This document shows, piece after piece, positions 40,984 to 49,224 of a stretch of 51,221 nt of DNA. Numbering within the stretch: position 1 is the first letter of the stretch; every line of letters begins with the position of its first letter. Source of the stretch: Neolewinella aurantiaca (GTDB lineage: Bacteria > Bacteroidota > Bacteroidia > Chitinophagales > Saprospiraceae). The notes beneath the pieces are model-generated. The model did not search any database. It was not told the origin of the DNA and saw only the letters and a list, made by a program, of their open reading frames with translations. The position numbers were made by a program, and so were the translations under genes. Where the stretch lies: positions 1-51,221 of the forward strand of contig NZ_VOXD01000040.1 of NCBI RefSeq assembly GCF_008014675.1, written 5' to 3'.

Positions 40984-42456
40984 ATGAAAAACGTACTAAC
41001 CTTTCTCCTTCTTTGCTGCTTTCCTTTCTTCGGCTCCGCCCAGGACCTTACCAAGACCATTGTCGGGCAAGACATGGCCCGGATAATCCGGGCCTTCGAG
41101 ATCTATCACACCAACGCCTACCACTACGCAGACTCCGCGGCGATTGCCGCGTACCGCGATGAACTGCTGGCCGCGCTGCCCGCTGCGCCCACGAAAATGG
41201 AGGCGTACCGCGCGCTCAATCAGCTGGTTTGTGCCTTCGGCGACGGCCACTCCCGGCTGTGGGACCAGGAGGTCCGCACTGCCTACCAGTCTGCAGGGGG
41301 CACCTACTTTCCTTTAGCGATCGACGTTCGGGAGAACGGCCTGTTCGTCCGCCGCGCCTTCGGCGCGGCAGGGGAGGACCTCGTTGGTCAGGAGATCACC
41401 GCCATCAACGGCCGGCCGGGCCACGAGATCACCGCCGCGCTTTCTGCCCACGCCAGCCGGGAAACACCGGCGCTGGACCGGGTGCTGCTTTCCAACGATT
41501 TCCCCCGCTATTTCTGGCTCGCTTACGGTGACGGGCCTGTTGCATACAACATCACCCTCAACGATGGTTCCGTCCGTAGCCTGCAGGGCGTCGAACGGGC
41601 AGCGACCCTGCGTAAGGACACCGACGGACCGGTGGTAGAAACGAAATTGCTGACCGATGAGGTCGCTTACCTCCGCATTCGTCACTTCGAGGGAGCTCCG
41701 AAAACCTTTGGTGGCTACTTCAAGGATGCGTTCGAAACGATCAACGACAGCGGAGCGAAATCCCTCATCCTCGATCTGCGCGGCCACGACGGGGGCGATT
41801 CCCGTGTGGGGGCCAGGCTGGCCCGCTACCTGAGCCCGGAACCCTTCCGGACCTTTGCCTATTCTGAATGGAAAGTGACCCCTGCTTTCAGGGAGAACTT
41901 CAAAAACCTCTACCTGCCGGGCGGGGTGCAGTGGGCGATGCCGGTGTTGAAGCTGCTGAACCCGCACCTCAAGGCGATCTTCTCCGCCACAGACAACGAA
42001 AATGCACGGGTAGAATATCCAATTATCAAACCCTACGGACAGGCGCGGGCCTTCAGCGGCGAAGTGATTCTGCTGATGGACGGAAACACCTTCAGCGCAG
42101 GTACCTGTTTCGCTGCATTATTTAAAGATTACCGCATGGGGACCATCATCGGGCAGGAGAGCGGCAACCTCGCTAACTTCCACGCCGATGGCCTGATCCG
42201 GGTAGGACTGGAGAGCTTCCGGGGCAACGTCCAGATTTCCAATAGCTACCTGGTGCGGCCCAATGGCAACGAAGCAGCCACACCGGTTCAGCCAGACATT
42301 GCACTCGACCCCGCCACGGATGCATTGAGCTATGCGCTGGAGCACCTCGTCGGCCGCAACGCGGCCGCCAGGCGCCGATGTGCTTTCTCCGGGAAAACTG
42401 TCTTTGCACCTGCGTCCGCGCCGGATGATTGTTGGCATTGCCCGGGAGCCGACTAA
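40984..42456 (+). CDS. secreted S41-family (C-terminal processing type) peptidase
   Basis: 490 residues with a signal peptide (FLLLCCFPFFGSAQ). The N-terminal region includes LVCAFGDGHSRLW. A PDZ-like segment (VGQEITAINGRPGHEI) and the tail-specific protease core (SLILDLRGHDGGDS, about 260) follow, with the nucleophile Ser in GNTFSAGTC near 367. It probably degrades or processes envelope or extracellular proteins. The extreme C-terminus (VFAPASAPDD, about 472-481) is encoded by a 19-bp interspersed repeat and looks like an added tail, since the conserved domain ends earlier. Confidence 0.8.
   Translation: MKNVLTFLLLCCFPFFGSAQDLTKTIVGQDMARIIRAFEIYHTNAYHYADSAAIAAYRDELLAALPAAPTKMEAYRALNQLVCAFGDGHSRLWDQEVRTAYQSAGGTYFPLAIDVRENGLFVRRAFGAAGEDLVGQEITAINGRPGHEITAALSAHASRETPALDRVLLSNDFPRYFWLAYGDGPVAYNITLNDGSVRSLQGVERAATLRKDTDGPVVETKLLTDEVAYLRIRHFEGAPKTFGGYFKDAFETINDSGAKSLILDLRGHDGGDSRVGARLARYLSPEPFRTFAYSEWKVTPAFRENFKNLYLPGGVQWAMPVLKLLNPHLKAIFSATDNENARVEYPIIKPYGQARAFSGEVILLMDGNTFSAGTCFAALFKDYRMGTIIGQESGNLANFHADGLIRVGLESFRGNVQISNSYLVRPNGNEAATPVQPDIALDPATDALSYALEHLVGRNAAARRRCAFSGKTVFAPASAPDDCWHCPGAD
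42404..42422 (+). repeat. 19-bp interspersed coding repeat, copy 7
   Basis: TTGCACCTGCGTCCGCGCC, exact consensus, near the 3' end of the S41 peptidase gene, read as APASAP. Confidence 0.9.
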
Positions 42457-42502
42457 GGAAAGGGCAGTACCGCACGCTGTTGGGGTGAATCCGGGATTCA
42501 GT

Positions 42503-43549
42503 TTAAAGCGAATCGCGGTCCAGAAGTAAAAACGGGTTTTTCACCTTGTCCTGCCGTCTTTTCGAGATCATTTCTGCGGTCATCCGGCCCATTTCGGCAA
42601 AATTGGTGGAAACAGTGGTGATGCCCAGCAGGTCTTTGAGTGGGGTTTCGTTGTAGGAAATGATGCCGATGTCCTGGCCCGGTTGCAACCCCTGGTCTCT
42701 GGCGGCTTTGACGAGGTGGACGAGGTCGGTTTCGGGGATGGTCAGGTAAAGGGTTCCCGGCTCCAGGGGCATATCTTCTTCGATTTCCTCGATAACGGCG
42801 AAGGGCAGTTTGGCTTCGACGCAGAACTTCCTGAAACCATGAAGGATTCGCTTCGGGTATGGATAAACCGAGCGGGTAGGATAGGTGATGACGAGCTTGC
42901 TGTAACGGGAAATCTTGTCGCGCCCTTGCTGCAGCGCTTCGTAGATGTCGCTTTCGAAATCCTGATAGACCTCGGCGAAGTTCCCCTCCAGCGTAGTCAG
43001 GTGGTTGTCGAGCACGACGAGTTTGTGCTTCGGGATGCGGTTCAGAGCAAGGGTTACTTTGTCGGTCGTACTGGCGTGCTTAAGCGAGGTGGTTTTGAAG
43101 TGCGGCATGATCACGTAGTAATCATAGGCATTCTCGGCCTGCCGCAGCAGATTGAGGAACAGCGATTCATCACAGTGGTAAATATGAAGATCGGTGTGGG
43201 TCGTTTCACCGATTGCACTGATGAAGGAGTTGTAAATCCTCATCTTGTAAACGCTGAGCTTATTGACCAGAAAGAGAACATTGGTCCGCGAGATCAGGGG
43301 CGTACTGGTAACGTAATACCCCTTGCCCTTCACGGAGGTAATGATGCTCCGTTCTTTCAGGATGTTGTACGCCTTTTCTACAGTATCCCGCGACAGAGAG
43401 AACTCCTCGCTCAGCATATTGATGGAGGGGATTTTCTCGTTCAGCTTAAGTTTGCCCGCAGAAATATTGTCGATGATGCTGTCCACGATCTGCCGGTACT
43501 TGGGTTTCCGGGACTTTTCATCGATCGAAATGTGGGCTAATATCTTCAT
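42503..43549 (-). CDS. GntR-family regulator with LacI-type ligand-binding domain
   Basis: 348 residues. The N-terminal GntR winged helix (YRQIVDSIIDNISAGKLKLNEKIPSI, LSRDTVEKAYNILKERSII, about 15-75) is joined to a periplasmic-binding-protein-like sensor (VLFLVNKLSVY to DIGIISYNETPLKDLLGITTVSTNF). This architecture controls sugar catabolism genes in Bacteroidota, the ligand usually being a mono- or oligosaccharide. It is upstream of and co-oriented with the sulfatase-rhamnosidase genes, and a rhamnose-related ligand is an inference from them. Confidence 0.85.
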   Translation of the reverse strand: MKILAHISIDEKSRKPKYRQIVDSIIDNISAGKLKLNEKIPSINMLSEEFSLSRDTVEKAYNILKERSIITSVKGKGYYVTSTPLISRTNVLFLVNKLSVYKMRIYNSFISAIGETTHTDLHIYHCDESLFLNLLRQAENAYDYYVIMPHFKTTSLKHASTTDKVTLALNRIPKHKLVVLDNHLTTLEGNFAEVYQDFESDIYEALQQGRDKISRYSKLVITYPTRSVYPYPKRILHGFRKFCVEAKLPFAVIEEIEEDMPLEPGTLYLTIPETDLVHLVKAARDQGLQPGQDIGIISYNETPLKDLLGITTVSTNFAEMGRMTAEMISKRRQDKVKNPFLLLDRDSL

Positions 43550-43775
43550 ATTCTGCTTGCAATGCTTAGAGGTGAGAAGTTAAGCCAAAAGGCCTTTCCA
43601 CGTTGGGCAATTTTACGAAGAATAAACCACTATACTCGGTCTGTTCACGAAGGTTGATGTTTTCGTATGCCGTTTTTCCCGGTTCATCAGGGCTTTGGGC
43701 GGTATGGTTGGAAGCTTTTGTCTACCAGGCGCCATTTCCGGTTGGGGTTGGCAGGGGCAGACGATGGGGCTTCCG

Positions 43776-45260
43776 CTACATCGCTGCGAGTTTCTCCATT
43801 ATTTTTTTCTGGAACTGCGCCCGCAGTTCACTGATGGCGGTTTCTTCGTAGAGGTCGTTCCACTCCAGCGGGTCTGCCTCGAGGTCGTAGAACTCGCCGG
43901 CGATGATGTCGGAAGTGGTGTATTCGTGCGGATCGGCTTTACGGTTGAAGACAAGGATGAGTTTGTTTGTGGCGGTACGCCACATGAAGGCGGCTTCGCC
44001 CGGGCGTTCGTGCAGGGCGGAGAAGTTTCCTTCGCGCTTCGGGGCGTCCAGCAGGTTGAAGCCAGGCAGTTCGGTACTGGGCTCAACGCCTGCGGCGGCG
44101 AGCAGGGTGGGGAGCACATCAACCAGGTCGACGGGTCGATTGTCGGTGCTGCCGCGTTTCAGGTTTTCGGGCAGGGCCGATCCGGTAATGATCAGCGGCA
44201 CGCGTACGCTCGCTTCGTAGAGGCAGTATTTATTGAAGCGGTAGTAATGCTCGCCGAGCATCTCGCCGTGGTCGGCGGTATAAACAATAATGGCGTTGTT
44301 CAGGATACCTTTCTCTCCCAGTTCGCGGAGGGTTCGCCCCAGCATATCGTCGATCCAGGTGATGTTGGCGTAGTAGCGCATCGTCATTAGTTTCCACTCT
44401 TCCGAGCCGGCGTTTTTCCAGAAGCCTTCGTACATCTCCCTGCGGTTCACACCACTGCTGTGGGGGCTGTAGTCGGCCACCCAGGGAGGTTGTACGGCGT
44501 AGGTGATCTCGTCGAGGTCGTACTTCTCTTCGTAGCCGGCGGGCGGGTTGTGGCCGGCGTGGGGTTTCATATAACTGAGGTAGAAGAACAGCGGGCGCTC
44601 GTCTTCGCGCTGGCGGATGTACCTGATGGCCTGCTCGTTGATCCAGCCGTCGCGGTGGTCTCCTTCGGGCAGTTGGCTCGTGAAGCCGAGGTACCCGATG
44701 TTGTTTTCCTCTCCGGGCCCCATCGGCTTTATTTCAGCGTCGTAGCGGGCTTTGGCTGCGCTGTCGACCTGGGCCATCGTGATCCCCCCCGTTTCCGGAA
44801 TTTCGGAGGTGAAGCGTGTTTCGAATCCCCGGGTGTTGGTGCGGTGTTTGCCCCAGTGCGTTTTCCCGAAACCGGCGGTTTCGTAGCCTGCGTCTTTGAA
44901 GTACTGCGGCATCGGTTTACCCGGCATCGCGTCGTCTTTCACTCCGCCGCTGTTCCGGAATACGCCGGTCTGGCTGGGGTACATCCCGAACATAATCGAG
45001 TTGCGGCTCGGTACGCACATCGGTGCCTGGCACACAGCCTGGTTGAAGGAAATACCGTCGTCGATCATGCCGTCCAGGGTCGGCGTGATCACCTGCGGAT
45101 TCACTTTTCCGATGGCATCCCAACGGTGCTGATCGTCCATGATGAAGATCACATTGGGGCGCGTATCGGGTGCGGGGGCATCTTGTCCGGTGTTGTCCGT
45201 GTTTTGGGCGCGGTCGCAGGTGCAAAGCAGGAGTAATAGGAGCAGGGGGAGGTAACGCAT
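43776..45260 (-). CDS. secreted type I sulfatase (S1 family), first copy
   Basis: 494 residues from ATG 45260. The signal peptide LLLLLLLCTCDRAQN includes a 19-bp interspersed repeat. Metal ligands lie in FIMDDQH (D42, D43), and the formylglycine site is C82-V-P-S-R (CxPxR), matured from Cys by an anaerobic-type or FGE-type enzyme not in this window. The HADHGEM-like motif is seen in YTADHGEMLGEH. It removes sulfate from a polysaccharide, probably one with rhamnose given the neighbours. It follows the second sulfatase gene by 10 bp. Confidence 0.88.
   Translation of the reverse strand: MRYLPLLLLLLLCTCDRAQNTDNTGQDAPAPDTRPNVIFIMDDQHRWDAIGKVNPQVITPTLDGMIDDGISFNQAVCQAPMCVPSRNSIMFGMYPSQTGVFRNSGGVKDDAMPGKPMPQYFKDAGYETAGFGKTHWGKHRTNTRGFETRFTSEIPETGGITMAQVDSAAKARYDAEIKPMGPGEENNIGYLGFTSQLPEGDHRDGWINEQAIRYIRQREDERPLFFYLSYMKPHAGHNPPAGYEEKYDLDEITYAVQPPWVADYSPHSSGVNRREMYEGFWKNAGSEEWKLMTMRYYANITWIDDMLGRTLRELGEKGILNNAIIVYTADHGEMLGEHYYRFNKYCLYEASVRVPLIITGSALPENLKRGSTDNRPVDLVDVLPTLLAAAGVEPSTELPGFNLLDAPKREGNFSALHERPGEAAFMWRTATNKLILVFNRKADPHEYTTSDIIAGEFYDLEADPLEWNDLYEETAISELRAQFQKKIMEKLAAM
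45207..45225 (-). repeat. 19-bp interspersed coding repeat, copy 8
   Basis: GGCGCGGTCGCAGGTGCAA in the signal peptide of the first sulfatase, read as CTCDRAQ. Confidence 0.85.
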
Positions 45261-45270
45261 CGTTGGTTCG

Positions 45271-46770
45271 TTAGTGAGTTGAACGTTTAGTTTGTTGACG
45301 GGTGGGGATGTCGAGCGGATCATCCGCTAAGTCTCCGGTCCGCTTTCGCCAGGCATCCAGTACGTCAGCCAGTTCGTTTTTCTTTTTGGCGTAGTCCGTG
45401 TTTTCAGCCAGGTTGTTGGTCTGGAACGGGTCGTTGTCCATGTCGTAAAGCTCCTCCGTTGGCCGACCGGCTTCGAGCGTACGCAGAAGTTGGTACGCCT
45501 CCGGGTGAGATTGCCCGGCAGCAATGGTGGCTTCGTAGGAGTGGTTGCCCCAGCCTTTAATGGCCTTTAGGTCGGCGGGGAGCTCGTAGATCTTGCCGGG
45601 CAGCAGGTTGCGCAGGTAGTACCAGCGTCCGTCGAATACCATCCTGGTAGGGTAGTGTTCCGCCCGCGTCGGTCCGTGGGAGTTGTGCTCACCGAAGACG
45701 TACTTCCGGTAAACCGCATTCGGAGAGTGCCCCAGCAAGGGGATGAAACTACGCCCCTGTACGGTTTCGGGTACAGGTAGTTTAAGGAATTCTAAAATGC
45801 TGGGCATTAGGTCAGTAAGCGAAATGAGCGCATCGTTACATGAGCCGGTGTCAGGTGCCGGTGGTCCACTAACTATCAACGGGACGTGAAGCCCCGCATA
45901 GTAGGCCGAAGCCTTGGCCCTGTGATACGCCTGCCCCTGGTCTCCGGTAAAGATGATGAGGGTGTTTTCCAGCAGACCCCGCTCCCGCAGTACTTCTATG
46001 ATGGATCCGGTACAGGCATCTGCCAGTTGTACGCATCCGAGGTACTCCGCCCAGTCGGCGCGCATCGCCGGAGTATCGGCCAGGTCTCCGGGTACGACGA
46101 CCGAGTCCGGGTTTACCCGGTACTCCGGGAACTGCTCCAAATGCTGGAAGAACGGTCGGTGCGGCGGACTGATGTTCGCCTGAAAGAAGAACGGTTTATC
46201 GCCCGCGGCGTCGATGAACTCCCCGATTACCTCGCGGTATTTTGCCGGGTCGTTGTGTACCGGGTTCCGGGCGGAATAGGGGAACTTCCACGGCGGGCTC
46301 ATGTGGAATTTCTGGGTGATGGCCGTGAAGTAACCCGCTTCGTGGAGCACTTCCGGCAAGGTCTTGATGTACTCATGGATGCCCACTTTGTCTACTACCG
46401 TTGCGTTTCGCCCGAAGGCTTCGTCGGGGTCGCGGAGGGTTGGCGTAATGGTATTACGCCAGTGCCCGTTGGCGTGCGGAAACATCCCCGTATTGATCGA
46501 ACTCCGGCTGGGGGAACAGGACGGTACGGCGGCAAATGCGTTGGTGAAGAGCACTGCGTTTTCTGCCAGCGCGTCGATGTTGGGCGTCCGCAGGCCCGGC
46601 GTGCCGAGCGCGGAGAGGTGGGCTCCTTGATCATCGGTCAGGATCAGAACTACGTTCTGAACCGCTGTCTCAGCAACTGGCTGTTGTCTCGTACCCGAAC
46701 AAGTAGTCAGAATCAGCACGAGCATCAGGCCCGTCAGCGTTCGCAGCAAAGTATGTACAGTACCGGTCAT
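45271..46770 (-). CDS. lipoprotein type I sulfatase (S1 family), second copy
   Basis: 499 residues from ATG 46770. The lipoprotein signal LMLVLILTTCSGTR (Cys24) anchors it to a membrane. Metal residues lie in ILTDDQG (46-47), with the formylglycine site C85-S-P-S-R. Other family motifs include IFTGDQGQAYHRAKAS. It is a different subfamily from the first sulfatase, so the two probably cleave different sulfate positions of one polymer. A C10 tract (G10 on the plus strand) lies one base before the start codon. A longer open reading to 46989 is not likely to be translated. Confidence 0.85.
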   Translation of the reverse strand: MTGTVHTLLRTLTGLMLVLILTTCSGTRQQPVAETAVQNVVLILTDDQGAHLSALGTPGLRTPNIDALAENAVLFTNAFAAVPSCSPSRSSINTGMFPHANGHWRNTITPTLRDPDEAFGRNATVVDKVGIHEYIKTLPEVLHEAGYFTAITQKFHMSPPWKFPYSARNPVHNDPAKYREVIGEFIDAAGDKPFFFQANISPPHRPFFQHLEQFPEYRVNPDSVVVPGDLADTPAMRADWAEYLGCVQLADACTGSIIEVLRERGLLENTLIIFTGDQGQAYHRAKASAYYAGLHVPLIVSGPPAPDTGSCNDALISLTDLMPSILEFLKLPVPETVQGRSFIPLLGHSPNAVYRKYVFGEHNSHGPTRAEHYPTRMVFDGRWYYLRNLLPGKIYELPADLKAIKGWGNHSYEATIAAGQSHPEAYQLLRTLEAGRPTEELYDMDNDPFQTNNLAENTDYAKKKNELADVLDAWRKRTGDLADDPLDIPTRQQTKRSTH

Positions 46771-46771
46771 C

Positions 46772-46781
46772 GGGGGGGGGG
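46772..46781 (-). promoter_or_regulatory. homopolymer C10 directly before the lipoprotein sulfatase start
   Basis: Ten C on the coding (minus) strand, one base upstream of ATG 46770. Slippage would change leader spacing, and would cause a frameshift if a start further upstream were used. Only the tract itself is observed. Confidence 0.4.
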
Positions 46782-47004
46782 TATTGGAGTTGGTTATTGA
46801 ATCTGAGTTCCCAGTGTCCTGTCTACCCTCAAATTGATGGTAGAGCACTGGTAGGTGTCCGGGGCTGGGAGGGCGCTCAGACCGGAGTTCAGCCGCAGCT
46901 GAATGAGGATTTTTGAGCAAAGCTGTGAGAACCGAAAAGGTGGCGCAGGTTGCCACCGCATTCAGGTTTGATGGATTATACCCAACCACTTTGACTTAGG
47001 TATA

Positions 47005-47319
47005 TCAGGTCAGGTGAAATACTTCCCGCAAAGACCTGGTTTCCGGGCTATTGTCCTCGTTGGTTCGCATCAGGGGCGCCATGCTTTCCCACCACCGCCG
47101 GCAAACCTCGGTTGTAGCGATGGCTGCCCAGCGTTCTTCGGATTCGATCTCGGCGTAGCCGAAGAGCGTGGTGTTGTCGTCGGCCAGGTGGATGCTGTAA
47201 TTGCTTACCCCGTGTTCGCGGAGCAGGGTGGCCAATTCCGGCCAGATCGGATTGTGGCGGGAGACGTACTCGGCAACTTTGTCGGGGTAAACTTGCAGGA
47301 TGAAGGCTTTCCTTTGCAT
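47005..47319 (-). CDS. rhaM: L-rhamnose mutarotase
   Basis: 104 residues, the standard length of RhaM. MQRKAFILQVYPDKVAEYVSRH, then PIWPELATLLREHGV, IHLADDNTTLFGYAE and the C-terminal WWESMAPLM are all family signatures. It interconverts the alpha and beta anomers of L-rhamnose in the cytoplasm. It lies 2 bp after the GH71/99-like gene, so it is co-transcribed, and points to L-rhamnose as the released sugar. I chose ATG 47319; the longer frame upstream has no family similarity. Confidence 0.88.
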   Translation of the reverse strand: MQRKAFILQVYPDKVAEYVSRHNPIWPELATLLREHGVSNYSIHLADDNTTLFGYAEIESEERWAAIATTEVCRRWWESMAPLMRTNEDNSPETRSLREVFHLT

Positions 47320-47321
47320 AG

Positions 47322-49148
47322 CTATCGGTTGTTGGAATTTAGTAAGTAACGGTAGTTGAAGCGGGCGTTCGGGGCACAGTCTCCCTGATCGTAGAATGAC
47401 ATAGGGTCGTTGAAACTCTCCTTCGCGTCTGCCCACTTAAATTCAAGGCTTTTGCCGGGGTTTGGCAGGTGAACTTTAGACAGGCTGAGCTCAAGTTCGT
47501 TGCCCGTGAGGGCGTAGGGGAGGGTAGCGATCTGTGTCCAACGGGTAGAGGAGACCGCTTTTTCAATGATCAACTGCGGATCTTCGCCGATGGTTACGCT
47601 GCTTCTCATGATGCGGTAATCGTACCCCAAAGCACCCGGCGGGGTTTGGCTGGTTTTAAGGTAGAGCGTAAGCCCGTGGGGAAGCTGCCCGCCGGAGAAA
47701 CCCGCGGCGGTGCGCAGGTAGAAACTGAGGGTGTCGTTTGTTTCAACGAGCCGGCTTTCGAGCAGGTCGTTACGACCTGAGGCATTGGTGTAGGCATCAA
47801 TACTGCCCCAGCCGGGGTGGTGCCGGTCGGTGATGTCTCCGGTGTGATCGTGGTAGACGTGGAGGGCATCGTCCCAGTCATTGAAAGATCCATCGAGGAT
47901 GATCCGGGCTGGATCAACTGCACTTTGTACCAGCGGCCGCGCCCCTTTAAACTTCCGGATACCGTCAATCATCTGGTAATAGTAATTGTCGCCAAAGCCG
48001 CCCTTCATCGGCTCGATGTCGCGGCTGAATTCCTCATTGTACTGGTCCACAAAGAAGGTTTCCCCTTTTTTGATCGGCTTGCCCATAATCTCTTTGGCGC
48101 GTCCGTCGGTAAAGCGCATTGCCACCCACTCATTCCAGCCGGTAATGAAGACGAACTCCGGGTCTACCTCCAGGGCGCGTTTCCACTGTTCGGCAAAGAA
48201 CCAGCCCGCACCGGAATCGATACTGTCAGCCGGCGGCTGACTACCGTGGTGAAAACTCCGCCCGATATTGGAGATCGGATGCTGCGCCGTAGAAACGACG
48301 ATCTGTTCCGGCGTGTCGGGGTTGTCGTGCCAGCCATAATTCTGCGGATAGTGATCGATCCACGGCCATTTGTCTTTGCCATCGCCGAACCATTCCTGAC
48401 CCTCCGTCCAGGCCCAAGACCGACGAAAGTTGAAAAAACGGGCAATCTCGGTCGGCAGGCCTTCCGGATTGCCCATCAGGAGCGGCTTGCCTTTCCACCG
48501 GAACCACAGGTCTTCGTACAGGCCGCGCTCGTAGAAGCCTGCGTAGAGTTTTTCCGTTGTCTCGACGTGCCTGGTATTGGTAAGGAAGGCCACCTTTGGC
48601 ACCGCCCAGCCTTGTTGTTGCAAACGGGAGAATACGGTACATATTTTCAGGGCTATGGGGAGGTAGACCACGGCGTTGGTGACGTCGAAAACAATCACGT
48701 CTACGCCCGCATCGCTCAGTAACTGAGCGTGGCGGGTGATGACCCACTCGTCGTCGCTGAGGTAGTAGCCAAAATAAGGTTCTCCCCAGTGGTGAAAGGC
48801 CAGCTCCGGACCGTACTGCGGTTCGTCCGGGTGCTCGGCGAGTATTTTACTGATGTCGTAGGGGCTTTTGTAATCTTTGCCGGCTTCTTTTGGCATTACG
48901 CCTTCTGATTGAATCGGGCTGCTGTGCTTGTCGTGTCCGTGCGCACCGAGCCAGGTGAAGTAGAAAATACCAACGTATTTTTCTTTGTCCAGGTCGCCGA
49001 CTTCGGCGTTGCCGGGCAGGCTGCGGCCCAGGGCATCGGTCGCCGCCCAGGTGTCCGCTTTCTGGGGGGAGATTAGGGTGGGGGAGGAATGCTGTGCACA
49101 AAGGCACGCCGAAAATAAGCAGGATGTTATCAGAATTAATCGATGCAT
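47322..49148 (-). CDS. secreted GH71/99-like glycoside hydrolase with CBM9-like domain
   Basis: 608 residues, with a signal peptide (LILITSCLFSACLCAQ). The catalytic part looks like the GH71/GH99-like (beta/alpha)8 fold (YVGIFYFTWLGAHGHDKHSS, YFGYYLSDDEWVITRHAQLLSDAGVDVIVFDVTN, FVFITGWNEWVAMRF). The C-terminal 180 residues (ARIILDGSFNDWDDALHVYHD and following) are CBM9-like. It probably acts on the same polysaccharide as the sulfatases and rhamnosidase. The exact specificity cannot be read from sequence. Confidence 0.7.
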   Translation of the reverse strand: MHRLILITSCLFSACLCAQHSSPTLISPQKADTWAATDALGRSLPGNAEVGDLDKEKYVGIFYFTWLGAHGHDKHSSPIQSEGVMPKEAGKDYKSPYDISKILAEHPDEPQYGPELAFHHWGEPYFGYYLSDDEWVITRHAQLLSDAGVDVIVFDVTNAVVYLPIALKICTVFSRLQQQGWAVPKVAFLTNTRHVETTEKLYAGFYERGLYEDLWFRWKGKPLLMGNPEGLPTEIARFFNFRRSWAWTEGQEWFGDGKDKWPWIDHYPQNYGWHDNPDTPEQIVVSTAQHPISNIGRSFHHGSQPPADSIDSGAGWFFAEQWKRALEVDPEFVFITGWNEWVAMRFTDGRAKEIMGKPIKKGETFFVDQYNEEFSRDIEPMKGGFGDNYYYQMIDGIRKFKGARPLVQSAVDPARIILDGSFNDWDDALHVYHDHTGDITDRHHPGWGSIDAYTNASGRNDLLESRLVETNDTLSFYLRTAAGFSGGQLPHGLTLYLKTSQTPPGALGYDYRIMRSSVTIGEDPQLIIEKAVSSTRWTQIATLPYALTGNELELSLSKVHLPNPGKSLEFKWADAKESFNDPMSFYDQGDCAPNARFNYRYLLNSNNR

Positions 49149-49161
49149 TGCTTGGGTATAT

Positions 49162-49223
49162 TGGGTTGAGCGCCTCTGGCGCGATTTGGTGACGGATTAA
49201 TAGCGCCAGAGGCGCTCAACCCA
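49162..49223. repeat. 21-bp perfect inverted repeat between hydrolase genes
   Basis: Arms 49162-49182 and 49203-49223 are perfectly complementary (core GAGCGCCTCTGGCGC), separated by 20 bp. The right arm ends one base before the stop codon of the rhamnosidase gene, so the RNA of the leftward transcript would fold into a long hairpin immediately after translation ends. It could be a REP-type RNA-stabilising or processing element. There is no U-tract. Confidence 0.7.
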
Positions 49224-49224
49224 C

